Source: Paenibacillus swuensis
GTDB lineage: Bacteria; Bacillota; Bacilli; Paenibacillales; DY6
Direction of reading: 5' to 3'
Assembly (NCBI RefSeq): GCF_001644605.1
Contig: NZ_CP011388.1
Coordinates: forward strand, 2,498,501 to 2,562,500
DNA length: 64,000 nucleotides
A program made the translations under genes and the position numbers. The notes beneath the pieces were generated by a model, which searched no databases, was not told where the DNA came from, and saw only the letters and a list, made by a program, of their open reading frames with translations. Below, in pieces: positions 25,163-34,161 of this stretch; position 1 is the stretch's first letter, and each line of letters begins with the position of its first letter.

Positions 25163-26267
25163 ATGATCGAAATGAAACAAGATTTGCGCGAAGTATCCAA
25201 ACGATTACAAGCCCTTAGGGGGTCTCTTTGACTTAGATCTTAAACTGGAGCATATCGGCAACTATGAAGAGAAGATGGCCGCTCCGGACTTTTGGGACGA
25301 TAATGAGGAAGCTCAGAAGACGATTGCGGAGATGAACGCGATTAAATCCGTAGTCGATGATTACAACGCATTACAAGCGGAGTTTGAAGACAGTGAAGTT
25401 ATGCTGGAACTGGCGCAAGAAGAAGGCGACGACAGCATCGCGGCGGATCTGGGGCAGAGCATCACGGCGCTGGTGAAGAAACTCGAAGACTTCGAGCTCC
25501 AGCTCCTGCTAAGCCAGCCTTACGATAAGCTGAACGCGATTCTGGAGCTGCATCCGGGCGCGGGCGGCACCGAGTCGCAGGACTGGGCGAGTATGCTGCT
25601 TCGCATGTACACCCGTTGGGCGGAGAAGCGCGGCTTTAAGGTCGAGATGCTCGACTACCTGCCTGGCGACGAAGCGGGCCTCAAGAGCGTAACCCTGCTG
25701 ATTAAAGGGTATAACGCCTACGGTTATCTGAAAGCGGAGAAAGGCGTGCACCGTCTTGTTCGGATTTCACCTTTTGACGCATCAGGCCGCAGACATACCT
25801 CCTTTACCTCCTGTGATGTGGTTCCTGAAATTGAGGACGACGTGGAAATCGAAATTCGTACCGAGGACCTCAAAGTCGACACGTACCGGGCAAGCGGCGC
25901 GGGCGGACAGCATATCAACACAACTGACTCGGCTGTAAGGATTACGCATATTCCGTCGGGTGTCGTTGTAACCTGCCAAACCGAACGTTCCCAAATCAAA
26001 AACCGCGAGCGGGCGATGAAACATTTACGCTCCAAGTTGTATGAGAAGAAGATTGAGGAACAAGAGAAGCACCTCGCGGAAATTCGCGGCGAACAAAGCG
26101 AGATCGGCTGGGGCAGCCAAATTCGTTCCTATGTATTCCACCCGTACAGCATGGTGAAGGATCACCGCACATCTGTGGAAACCGGTAACGTGGGCGCAGT
26201 CATGGACGGAGACCTCGATGGATTCATCGACGGTTATCTGAGAATGCAGATTAAGCAAGAAGATTAA
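25163..26267 (+). CDS. prfB: Peptide chain release factor 2 (programmed +1 frameshift)
   Basis: Translation starts at ATG 25163 and reaches an in-frame TGA at 25229-25231 after 22 sense codons. The site reads AGGGGGTCTCTTTGAC: an internal Shine-Dalgarno, CTT slip codon, TGA and C, the classic RF2 autoregulatory frameshift. After the +1 shift (join 25163-25228 and 25230-26267) the product is 367 residues, as expected. It contains the stop-codon recognition motif SPF (RISPFDASG) and the catalytic GGQ ([13 protein letters not shown]). RF2 reads UAA and UGA; low RF2 favours shifting at its own UGA. It follows secA, as in B. subtilis. Confidence 0.98.
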
Positions 26268-26278
26268 ACGCGGCAAGG

Positions 26279-26331
26279 TCCCTGAAAGGAAAGAACAAAG
26301 TCAGAACGACTTAACTTTCCTTTTACAGGGA
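26279..26331 (+). other. Long imperfect hairpin between prfB and the YitT gene
   Basis: TCCCTGAAAGGAAAG (26279-26293) pairs with CTTTCCTTTTACAGGGA (26315-26331) with small bulges, around an inner AAGTC/GACTT stem. No T tract follows, so it is not a standard terminator; it may be an RNA-stability or processing element. Confidence 0.45.
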
Positions 26332-26354
26332 ATAGTGTAGGGAGACGGAACTTA

Positions 26355-27245
26355 GTGCGGGGTGCAACCAGTTTGGGCAAAAGACAACCGAAGATACCAA
26401 CCCAAGGCCGGATGGGCCGAGTTATTGAATATGTATACTTAATTATAGGATCGCTGATTATCGCGTTAAGCTTTAATATTTTTCTCGTACCGAACCAAGT
26501 GGCTTCCGGAGGCGTATCGGGCATTTCCATTATCGTCAAAGAACTTTTCGGCGTGACCCCGGCTCTGACGCAGTGGGCGTTGAATATTCCGCTGTTTTTT
26601 GCGGGATTATGGTTGCTTGGGGGCAAATTCGGAGCGAAGACTTTGGTGGGCTCGGCCGTGCTTCCTCTTTTCGTTTTATTGACCAGTGGTTGGACAACCC
26701 TGACGGATAATACTCTGCTTGCTGCGATTTACGGCGGCATCGGGGTTGGTGCGGGTTTGGGGCTGGTGTTCAAAGGACGCGCATCCACAGGCGGTTTGGA
26801 CCTGGCGGCACAAATCTTGCATAAATATACGGGCTTGACCCTCGGGTTATGCGTAGCGATTATGGACGGGATTGTGATTCTGACAGCAGGCATTACGATT
26901 TCACCGGAAAAAGCGCTCTATGCGCTCATAGGGCTCTATGTGACCATTAAAACGATCGACGTCGTGCAAATGGGTTTCGGTTATTCCAAAGTGGCTTTTA
27001 TCATCTCCAATGAAACCGCCAAGCTTAGCGAAGCGATCTTACATGATCTGGACCGGGGATTAACGCGATTGACGGCGCAAGGCGGGTTCACGAACGAAGA
27101 CAGGCCGGTGCTGATGGTCGTAGTGGGGCAGACGGAGGTTACGAAGCTGAAGACGCTGGTGCAGGGAGTGGATCCCTCGGCGTTTATTATTATCAGCGAT
27201 ACGACGGAAGTGTTGGGCAAGGGGTTTAAGTTAGAGGGAAATTAG
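26355..27245 (+). CDS. YitT family membrane protein (DUF161/DUF2179)
   Basis: The 296-residue protein has about five hydrophobic segments in its first two thirds (VYLIIGSLIIALSFNIFLV, ALTQWALNIPLFFAGLWLL, TLVGSAVLPLFVLLTS and others) and a soluble C-terminal DUF2179 domain (ETAKLSEAILHDLDRGLTRLTAQGGFTNEDRPVLMVVV). This is the YitT/YpjC architecture. Its function is not established. The GTG at 26355 with GGGAGACGG upstream is used; an in-frame ATG at 26412 is an alternative. Confidence 0.88.
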   Translation: MRGATSLGKRQPKIPTQGRMGRVIEYVYLIIGSLIIALSFNIFLVPNQVASGGVSGISIIVKELFGVTPALTQWALNIPLFFAGLWLLGGKFGAKTLVGSAVLPLFVLLTSGWTTLTDNTLLAAIYGGIGVGAGLGLVFKGRASTGGLDLAAQILHKYTGLTLGLCVAIMDGIVILTAGITISPEKALYALIGLYVTIKTIDVVQMGFGYSKVAFIISNETAKLSEAILHDLDRGLTRLTAQGGFTNEDRPVLMVVVGQTEVTKLKTLVQGVDPSAFIIISDTTEVLGKGFKLEGN

Positions 27246-27273
27246 AGAGGGACTTCGGTCTCTCTTTTTTTTG
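27245..27273 (+). terminator. Terminator after the YitT gene
   Basis: A stem of about 8 bp (AGAGGGAC with GTCTCTCT, one wobble) closed by a TTCG loop and followed by T8. Confidence 0.85.
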
Positions 27274-27365
27274 TTATGTTATAATAATAGTAATTAAACA
27301 ACGCGGGATTGTTCACCTCAAACAGTTTGTACTAGACATGGAAAAGTCTCTTAGGAGGTTCAACA

Positions 27366-28115
27366 TTGCTACAAGTGCAGATTCGAAACGCAGGTTATGC
27401 GTATAACCAACACATCATTCATGACATTGAATTCTCTGTGAAACCAGGTGAGCTTGTTGGATTAATTGGAGTGAACGGCGCAGGAAAGAGTACGACCATC
27501 CGGGCGATCTTAGGCTTACTGGAGTATAGTGATGCTGATATTAGGTTTGGCAGCAAGGATTCCGCAGGAGCTAAGTACAGTTACATTCCGGAACAACCCA
27601 TTTTATATGATGGATTAACGTTGTGGGAGCATTTGGAGTTGGCGGCAGCGGCTTATGGCTTGGAGGAATCGCGGTTTCACCAACAAGCGGAGGCATTGCT
27701 GATTCGGTTTCGGTTGAATGATGCTCGCCATCATCTGCCTCAAAGCTTCTCCAAAGGAATGCAGCAAAAACTAATGCTCATCATCAGCATGTTAATTCAG
27801 CCGGACTACTATATCATTGACGAACCGTTTATCGGCTTGGATCCTTTTGCGACGAGAGATTTCCTGGAGTTTCTCATTGGGGAGAGAAGCCGCGGCGCGG
27901 GAATACTAATGTCCACTCATGTGCTGGACACGGCTGAGAAAATTTGCGATTCCTTCCTCGTTATTCACCAAGGTAAGTTGACCGCACAAGGTGACTTGCG
28001 TAAGTTGCGTCGATTAAGCGGTGTGACGGCTAATGAGTCGCTGTTTGAATGTTTTTTGCAGATGGTATCGTTTGACGGTAACAGGAGGAATGCCCTTGCT
28101 GCAACTGACACTTAA
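27366..28115 (+). CDS. ecsA: ABC transporter ATP-binding protein, EcsA-like
   Basis: The 249-residue protein has a Walker A motif (GVNGAGKST, about residues 37-45), a signature-like SFSKGMQQKL, Walker B (YYIIDEPFIGLDP) and the H-loop (MSTHVLDTAEK). The following gene is EcsB-like, so this is an EcsAB-type pair. In B. subtilis Ecs affects secretion, sporulation and competence through intramembrane proteolysis by RasP. It overlaps the ecsB start by 26 bp. A weaker signature (SFSKG instead of LSGG) is normal for this subfamily. Confidence 0.85.
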   Translation: MLQVQIRNAGYAYNQHIIHDIEFSVKPGELVGLIGVNGAGKSTTIRAILGLLEYSDADIRFGSKDSAGAKYSYIPEQPILYDGLTLWEHLELAAAAYGLEESRFHQQAEALLIRFRLNDARHHLPQSFSKGMQQKLMLIISMLIQPDYYIIDEPFIGLDPFATRDFLEFLIGERSRGAGILMSTHVLDTAEKICDSFLVIHQGKLTAQGDLRKLRRLSGVTANESLFECFLQMVSFDGNRRNALAATDT

Positions 28116-29244
28116 ACGCATCAAGCTGGAGTGGATGTATCAATATCAGGTCATTCGACTGGCTGTGGACTGGACGGTGGCGCTGTAAATTGTGATTCCG
28201 TTATGTCTGCTGTCTGGGAACCAATATTATCGATGGTGGGTAACCGAGGACATTCTTACGCTGAATTTTCCTTTTGGACTCACTGTAATCGCTTTGTACT
28301 TGTTCTGCTGGACAGGCACCATCCGGTCCTTCATTCACGAAGCCGATCAGTTGTTTATGCTGACTCAACCAGATCGTATGCAATCGCTTAAACGATACAG
28401 TTTGTTGTATTCAGTTATCATCCATTTAGTCTCGTGTGCGGTGGTCTGGGTGATACTGCTGCCTTATTGGGTTCGAATTGAGGGCTGGTCCATTTCAATT
28501 TGGCTTCTGACGCTGGTCTGTACCATATTGTTCCGGTTTATTATTTCTTGTGTGCATAAATATAATTTCTTGTTGAACATGCAATTTTGGAAAAGGTTGA
28601 TTACGCATTTGTCGTTCATAGTCATTAGTGCAGCGGTTTACTCGGCGACCTTACTTTTATTAATCAGACAACATACAGCAGGTTATTGCTTGCTTCTGTT
28701 GCTCGTGCTAATTATGTCGGTGCTGTGCAGAAGGATAACTCGTTTTCAACGCAGTCATTTGGTCAAGGAAGCGGAGTTTGAGTGCAGACAGAGAGGTCGG
28801 ATGTTGTCGTATATACTGGGGGGAGTAGTGAACAAGAAGCGGATATGGAGAAGAAAGAATCCGTATATACTTAAAATGTCGAATCCTCTATTTACCAAAA
28901 GAAGCACATCCTCTATTCTTGTGGAAACGCGATTAAAGGCGTTTGTGCGTGATTCCAGCCAAGTGAATATTGTGCTTCAATATTTGGTAATCGGTGCGGG
29001 GGCAATCTGGTCGGTTCCTTGGTGGATGGGATGGGGGGTGTGGTTGTTCCTTACAGTAGGACTGGTTGTCTGGATGAGTCAATATTACAAGCAAAGTCTG
29101 CAAGAATCCTATATGCGGATGTTTACTTGGAACTGGAGAGACGTCCAGAAGGCTCATCATGCAACGGTTGTATTGCTCAGTTTGCCGTCGTTGCTGTTAT
29201 TGGTTGCAGTGGTTGTTGTAAGTTTATGGAGCCACACAAGATAA
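28090..29244 (+). pseudogene. ecsB: EcsB-like ABC transporter permease interrupted by an in-frame stop
   Basis: ATG 28090 (GGAGGA-type site, inside the ecsA end) opens a frame encoding LLQLTLKRIKLEWMYQYQVIRL...WTVAL. It meets TAA at 28186-28188 and continues in the same frame as IVIPLCLLSGNQYYRWW... to 29244. Both parts together (384 codons) have the length and the many hydrophobic segments of EcsB. The rest of the frame is intact, so a single TAT/TAC-like codon changed to TAA is the simplest reading. Reinitiation at GTG 28192 could give a 350-residue protein lacking the N-terminal segment. It may be a true nonsense mutation or a sequencing error. Confidence 0.8.
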
Positions 29245-29246
29245 CA

Positions 29247-29300
29247 GCTCTGCTTACCATAATAGATTAGCAGAGCCGGAACCTTTTATTTTATTTAGGG
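29247..29300. terminator. Convergent terminator between ecsB and the TraB gene
   Basis: GCTCTGCT (29247-29254) pairs with AGCAGAGC (29269-29276), followed on the plus strand by CCTTTTATTTTATTT. The two flanking genes converge here. Confidence 0.7.
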
Positions 29301-30611
29301 TTTTTCCACCGTATACCCCTGTTTTTTCAACTGGTTCACGATGCCGGATTCATTGAGCATGTGCCCCGCACCGACAACCACAAAATAATCCTTCTCCTGA
29401 TCATCTGTAAGCATCTTCGTGATTTTGGCAGTCATGTTAGCGTTGCGTGTCAACCATATTTTATCGTTTATTTCGGCCGCCACGGCATCTTTAGGCTCGA
29501 TTAATACCAATTTCTCCAGTGTAGCGTCATCGCCTGCTTTCCAGGCCGTCATTAACTGTTTCATGACATCGGCGGTTTGTTCTGGTTGTTCATGATTTTC
29601 CAGTAAGCCCTGAAGATTCTTCACCTGCAGCTCTTGGGAGAAATTATCGAACATATCGATCTGGAACCGTGCGCCCTCCAACTCCACAATCGGCTTCTTC
29701 CCTGTCGCCATGCTCAAGAAGTACAAGTCGATGCCGTAATTGGCGGAGTAATCCGCTTTCCCCGCATGAATCGACTGCATGATTAACGCCGCATACCAAG
29801 GCTCGAACTTGTTATAAACTTCAGGTGTGAGACCGAGCGGAGCTATAGCTTTCACATAAGCATCGTACGTTTCTTTGGGCAGCACTTGATCGATCGTGGT
29901 ATCACCCTCGAACATGCTTTTCTTCTGTATGTATTCGGCATCATTCTGAATCTGAAGCATATTGGCTTCTACCGCTATTACTTCAGCGTCCGCATATCCG
30001 TCTCTAATCACTTCACTCAGCGGATAGATACTGCCATCTCCCACATGAATGGAACCAAGTAGATATACGGTGTTATCCTCATCCGACACTTTCCAGTACA
30101 TTCCCTTAGTACCCTGACCGTTGCTGTAAGTCAAATGCTCGTATACTCGTGTGTATAAGGTAAGCAGTTCCTGCTTCGTTATAGGTGTGTTCAAATTGTA
30201 AGATGTGCTGTTGCTGCCCACATAAATCTTATGTTCATGAAGGTAAGGCACCGCTTTAGCAGTAAGGAGTTGTCCGTTCTTTTCATGAATCTTTTGGATA
30301 AATTGATAGAGGGCTTGAAGAGCGTCATTCCGGCTAAGTTTGGTCAAGGATACCGGTGCTGCTTTCCCGCCTGCGAATTTCCACGAAAGGTAATTTAGAA
30401 TGACGTTGAAGTCCGATACCGTGGCCGGAGAGGTGTATTTGTTGAACAGTTGAGGAGACTTTAACCCGTAAACGGTGGACATGCTCACTTCATGCTGGGC
30501 CCAGGCTTGCGGCAGTTCTGCAGGCGGTGCTGTTTCGGCGGCGAAGATCGTGGTTCCTGCACCAAGCAAGCTTGAGATTAATAAAGAGCTAATACCGGCT
30601 TTCCATTTCAA
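29295..30611 (-). CDS. Secreted TraB/GumN family protein
   Basis: The 438-residue protein has a signal peptide (MKWKAGISSLLISSLLGAGTTIFAAE). An SLH-like N-terminal stretch follows (LPQAWAQHEVSMSTVYGL...YTSPATVSDFNVILNYL). A TraB/GumN domain then runs from about residue 170 (WKVSDEDNTVYLLGSIHVGDGSIYPL) to the end (DYFVVVGAGHMLNESGIVNQLKKQGY). The GSIHVG and GAGHM motifs carry the conserved His/Glu set thought to be a metal-dependent protease-like site. The start is TTG with AGGAG upstream on the minus strand. The substrate is unknown. It is a single gene between convergent and divergent neighbours. Confidence 0.87.
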   Translation of the reverse strand: MKWKAGISSLLISSLLGAGTTIFAAETAPPAELPQAWAQHEVSMSTVYGLKSPQLFNKYTSPATVSDFNVILNYLSWKFAGGKAAPVSLTKLSRNDALQALYQFIQKIHEKNGQLLTAKAVPYLHEHKIYVGSNSTSYNLNTPITKQELLTLYTRVYEHLTYSNGQGTKGMYWKVSDEDNTVYLLGSIHVGDGSIYPLSEVIRDGYADAEVIAVEANMLQIQNDAEYIQKKSMFEGDTTIDQVLPKETYDAYVKAIAPLGLTPEVYNKFEPWYAALIMQSIHAGKADYSANYGIDLYFLSMATGKKPIVELEGARFQIDMFDNFSQELQVKNLQGLLENHEQPEQTADVMKQLMTAWKAGDDATLEKLVLIEPKDAVAAEINDKIWLTRNANMTAKITKMLTDDQEKDYFVVVGAGHMLNESGIVNQLKKQGYTVEKP

Positions 30612-30772
30612 AATTCATCGACTCCTGACATTTGTAGTGATATGCATTGCGGAAGTTGAAACTAACAATAAAAGCACTCTATCATTATACATTCTATAAT
30701 TGCCATAATAAAGATAATTCTAGTAAAAGATTGGAAGATAGAAATCGAATCGATGATTTTAAATTTGTGTTG

Positions 30773-30806
30773 TATAATTAATCATAAGTATGTATAATAA
30801 TGCATA
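30773..30806 (+). promoter_or_regulatory. arg promoter region with ARG-box-like operator
   Basis: TATGTATAATAATGCATA (30789-30806) resembles the ArgR/AhrC operator CATGAATAAAAATKCAAK at most positions and contains a TATAAT (30793-30798); a second TATAAT is at 30773-30778. No convincing -35 was found. The AT-rich stretch continues with related half-sites (CATATATGCAAG at about 30837). This would let the arginine repressor block the promoter. The rest of the gap 30612-30877 shows nothing else. Confidence 0.55.
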
Positions 30807-30877
30807 TATTTTCGAGAATATACATACTTTATGCACTCATATATGCAAGTACGGGAACAAGGCAGGGGGAAGGCTAC

Positions 30878-31927
30878 ATGGGAGAGCAGTTGAGGGTAGC
30901 GATTGTGGGTTCAACGGGGTATGGCGGGGTTGAGTTAATCCGATTTCTGATAGGACATCCGCAGGTACAGATTACTTCGGTCATTTCATCATCCAGCGCG
31001 GGAGGCTTGCTCAGCGAGGGGTTTCCGCATCTGAACGAGATCGTAACCGACACGTTGGACGGGGTAGATATAGAATTGATTCGCTCCAAAGCGGATCTGG
31101 TATTCACGGCGACACCTCATGGCGTCTCCTCCAAGCTTGTTCCGCAGTTGCTGGAAGCGGGCTTGAAAGTGGTTGATCTGTCGGGGGATTTCCGATTGCG
31201 GGACGGCTCGGTATACGAGCACTGGTATAAACATGAACCTGCCGACAGCCGTTACCTCGAGCAAGCCGTGTACGGGTTGGCTGAAGTGTTCGGCGAGGAT
31301 GTGCGCGATGTTTCCTTCGTCTCCAACCCGGGATGCTATCCGACGGCGACGCTGCTGGGGTTGATTCCCGCGGTTCAGGCGGGCTGGATCGATCCTGCAA
31401 CGATCATTATCGACGCCAAGTCGGGCGTATCCGGGGCTGGCCGCGGGTTGGGATTAACGGTCCATTATTCGGAAATCAATGAAAACTTTCTGGCTTACAA
31501 AGTGAACAAACATCAGCATACACCTGAGATTGAGAGCGTGCTGAGCCGAGTTGCAGGACACGAGGTTACAACAACATTCACGACCCATTTGGTTCCGATG
31601 ACGCGAGGCATTCTGTGCACGATGTACGCCTCTATGAACGGGGAACGGACGGATGAGGATTTCATAGATTTATATAAACAGTTTTACGAGGGACGCCGGT
31701 TTGTGCGCATTATCGCGAAAGGGAAATGGCCTGCGACCAAGGAAGTCTGGGGATCCAACTATTGCAATATCGGCTTCTCCGCGGACGCGCGCACGGGACG
31801 GGTCACGATCGTTTCGGTTATTGACAATCTGGTCAAAGGCGCGGCGGGGCAAGCGATTCAGAATATGAATCTCATGATGGGCTGGGATGAGGCGCTGGGC
31901 TTGGGGTTAACGCCGGCGTTTCCATAA
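30878..31927 (+). CDS. argC: N-acetyl-gamma-glutamyl-phosphate reductase
   Basis: The 349-residue protein starts MGEQLRVAIVGSTGYGGVELIRFL with the NADP-binding GxTGxxG pattern and has the catalytic cysteine motif SNPGCYPTA. ArgC reduces N-acetylglutamyl phosphate to the semialdehyde, step three of arginine synthesis. The frame is open from 30800, but the ATG at 30878 behind CAGGGGGAAGG starts at the conserved N terminus. It heads argCJBDFGH. Confidence 0.97.
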   Translation: MGEQLRVAIVGSTGYGGVELIRFLIGHPQVQITSVISSSSAGGLLSEGFPHLNEIVTDTLDGVDIELIRSKADLVFTATPHGVSSKLVPQLLEAGLKVVDLSGDFRLRDGSVYEHWYKHEPADSRYLEQAVYGLAEVFGEDVRDVSFVSNPGCYPTATLLGLIPAVQAGWIDPATIIIDAKSGVSGAGRGLGLTVHYSEINENFLAYKVNKHQHTPEIESVLSRVAGHEVTTTFTTHLVPMTRGILCTMYASMNGERTDEDFIDLYKQFYEGRRFVRIIAKGKWPATKEVWGSNYCNIGFSADARTGRVTIVSVIDNLVKGAAGQAIQNMNLMMGWDEALGLGLTPAFP

Positions 31928-32002
31928 ATGGCATAGGAATATAAACGAAGTTACACCAACATGGGATGATGGAGATACGGAATGATGAACAGAGGGGGAT
32001 GC

Positions 32003-33259
32003 ATGGCGATGTTGACAGAAACAGGAACAGGAACAGGAACAGGTGCGTTCTATGCGGTGGTGGAAGGCGGAACGGTGACGACGCCTAAGGGGTTTCGGGC
32101 CGGAGGCCTGCACTGCGGACTGAAGAAGAACGGACGCCATGACCTGGGCGTGATCTTGTGCGACGTGCCGGCCGCGGCGGCTGCAGTGTACACCCTCAAC
32201 GCCTTTCAGGCGGCGCCGCTGGCGGTGACCCGGGACAGCATCGCCCGTGAAGGGCGCCTGCAGGCCATGCTGGTCAACAGCGGCAACGCCAACGCGTGCA
32301 CCGGCAAGCAAGGCGATGCCGACGCACTGGAAATGCGCAGCGCGATGGCAGCAAGCCTCGGCTTGCCCGAGCACTACGTCGGCGTGACGTCGACGGGTGT
32401 GATCGGGGAGCCGCTGCCGATGGAGCGCGTGCGGGAAGGCATCGCGGCGCTGCCCGCGCAGGTTCACGCCGGCGGCGGGGAGGACTTCTGCCAAGCGATC
32501 CTGACGACAGACCTCGTGAAGAAGGAGGTCTGTGTGCGGGTGAGCGTGGGCGGGAAGGACGTCTATATCGCCGGGGCGGCGAAGGGGTCTGGCATGATTC
32601 ATCCGAACATGGCCACGATGCTGGGCTTTATTACGACGGATGCGCTGATCGAACCGGCGGATCTGCAAGGTTTGCTGAGCGGCGTGACGAATACGACGTT
32701 CAACATGATTACGGTGGACGGCGATACGAGTACGAACGATATGGTTGTGGCGATGGCGAGCGGCTTGTCCGGCGGCGTGGCGTTACGGCCCGGCGATGCC
32801 GATTGGGCTGCGTTCGAGGCGGGCTTCCGGCATGTGTCGGAGCATCTGGCCAAAGCGATCGCCCGGGACGGGGAAGGCGCGACCAAGCTGATCGAGGTGC
32901 GCGTGAACGGCGCGGTTTCGGACGAAGCGGCGCAAGCCATCGCGAAAACGGTGGTCGGATCCTCTCTGGTGAAGTCGGCCGTATTCGGAACGGACGCCAA
33001 CTGGGGCCGCTTAATTGCGGCGGTCGGCAGGGCGGGGCAACCGGTGAATGCGGAGACGGTGGACATCCGCATTGGCGACATTCCGGTACTGGCGCAATCC
33101 AGCCCGGTACGTTTCAGCGAAGAGGATGCACTGGTGTATTTACAACAGGATGAAATCGTGTTTCACATCGATTTGCATATGGAACAAGGCAGCGCGATCG
33201 CTTGGGGCTGTGACCTGACTTACGATTATGTTCGCATCAATGCGGCATATCGGACTTAG
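32003..33259 (+). CDS. argJ: Bifunctional ornithine acetyltransferase / N-acetylglutamate synthase ArgJ
   Basis: The 418-residue protein contains the autocleavage and catalytic motif AKGSGMIHPNMATMLGF, in which the Thr of MATML becomes the N-terminal nucleophile of the beta chain. ArgJ recycles the acetyl group from N-acetylornithine to glutamate; bifunctional forms also use acetyl-CoA. Three nearby ATGs compete: 31982, 32003 and 32009. The last two lie behind AGAGGGGG. A GAACAG hexamer array at 32014-32043 encodes a Thr-Gly run in the variable N terminus. Confidence 0.95.
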   Translation: MAMLTETGTGTGTGAFYAVVEGGTVTTPKGFRAGGLHCGLKKNGRHDLGVILCDVPAAAAAVYTLNAFQAAPLAVTRDSIAREGRLQAMLVNSGNANACTGKQGDADALEMRSAMAASLGLPEHYVGVTSTGVIGEPLPMERVREGIAALPAQVHAGGGEDFCQAILTTDLVKKEVCVRVSVGGKDVYIAGAAKGSGMIHPNMATMLGFITTDALIEPADLQGLLSGVTNTTFNMITVDGDTSTNDMVVAMASGLSGGVALRPGDADWAAFEAGFRHVSEHLAKAIARDGEGATKLIEVRVNGAVSDEAAQAIAKTVVGSSLVKSAVFGTDANWGRLIAAVGRAGQPVNAETVDIRIGDIPVLAQSSPVRFSEEDALVYLQQDEIVFHIDLHMEQGSAIAWGCDLTYDYVRINAAYRT

Positions 33260-33274
33260 GAGGAGGCAGGGCGC

Positions 33275-34102
33275 ATGGGCGAAGCGGGAAACATAAAACC
33301 AACAAAGTTTGTGATGAAATGCGGCGGCAGCACCTTGGTGGCATTGCCGGATTCCTTCTTTGAGGATTTGCGGCAATTGCAGGCCGACGGCGTCATTCCG
33401 GTCATCGTGCACGGGGGCGGACCAGCCATTAACGATACATTGAACAAACTCGGAATCGAGTCGGAATTTGTAAACGGCTTACGGAAGACGAATGAAGCGG
33501 TGCTGGATGTCGTCGAGATGGTGTTAGCCGGGCAGATCAACAAAGAGATTGTGCGGCGCATTCAAGGAGCGGGCGGAAAGGCCATCGGCTTATCCGGCGT
33601 GGACGGCGGTTTAGTCACGGCAGTTCCGGTTGCAAGTGCGGCGGAGGTCGGCCTGGTCGGCGACGTGGTCGCGGTGGCCGCGGAAATCGTGGAAGGCATC
33701 GTAGCGATGGGCTACATGCCGGTCATCGCGCCGATTGGCCTTGGCGAGGACAATCAGCGCTACAACATCAATGCCGATACGGCGGCGGGTGCTGTGGCAT
33801 CGCATATCGGCGTGAAGCGCATGATCGTGGTCACCGATGTGCCTGGCATCATGCGTGAGCACGATAGCGGGTCCGGGGCTGCGAAAGTGAGAGTGATTTT
33901 GCCTCAGGTAACGTTTGCGGATATAGAAGAAATGATGGCTTCCGGTGAAATTTACGGGGGAATGATTCCCAAAGTGAAGGCAGCGATGAAGTGCATCCAC
34001 GGGGACGTGGAAGAAGTGGTCATCGTGAACGGTTCGGAGCCTGAAGTGCTGAGCAAGGTGATGCGCGGCGACGCCATCGGTACGAGGATTGTTAAGGGCT
34101 AG
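33275..34102 (+). CDS. argB: Acetylglutamate kinase
   Basis: The 275-residue amino-acid kinase starts with FVMKCGGSTL and has VIVHGGGPAIN, GLSGVDGGLVTA and NINADTAAGAVASHI, the nucleotide and substrate sites of NAGK. It phosphorylates N-acetylglutamate, step two of the pathway. It follows argJ by 15 bp with TAGGAGGAGG. Whether it is feedback-inhibited by arginine cannot be told by eye. Confidence 0.97.
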   Translation: MGEAGNIKPTKFVMKCGGSTLVALPDSFFEDLRQLQADGVIPVIVHGGGPAINDTLNKLGIESEFVNGLRKTNEAVLDVVEMVLAGQINKEIVRRIQGAGGKAIGLSGVDGGLVTAVPVASAAEVGLVGDVVAVAAEIVEGIVAMGYMPVIAPIGLGEDNQRYNINADTAAGAVASHIGVKRMIVVTDVPGIMREHDSGSGAAKVRVILPQVTFADIEEMMASGEIYGGMIPKVKAAMKCIHGDVEEVVIVNGSEPEVLSKVMRGDAIGTRIVKG

Positions 34103-34161
34103 AATGCTCGTTGAGCCTTTAAGGGTATAGATTTATTCTGAGGAGAGGGAGTGGAAAGGTT

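Noticed and set aside
23333..25180. 615-codon minus-strand frame
   Set aside because: Antisense shadow of secA, which has all family motifs; the minus-strand peptide is not recognisable.
25229..25231. Sequencing error or nonsense mutation in prfB
   Set aside because: The surrounding bases are the canonical RF2 programmed frameshift site.
30612..30877. T-box or other amino-acid riboswitch before argC
   Set aside because: No T-box sequence, specifier stem or terminator seen; an ARG-box-like operator explains control better.
32296..33153. 285-codon plus-strand frame inside argJ
   Set aside because: Arg/Gly-rich alternative frame of a GC-rich gene; argJ motifs are in the other frame.
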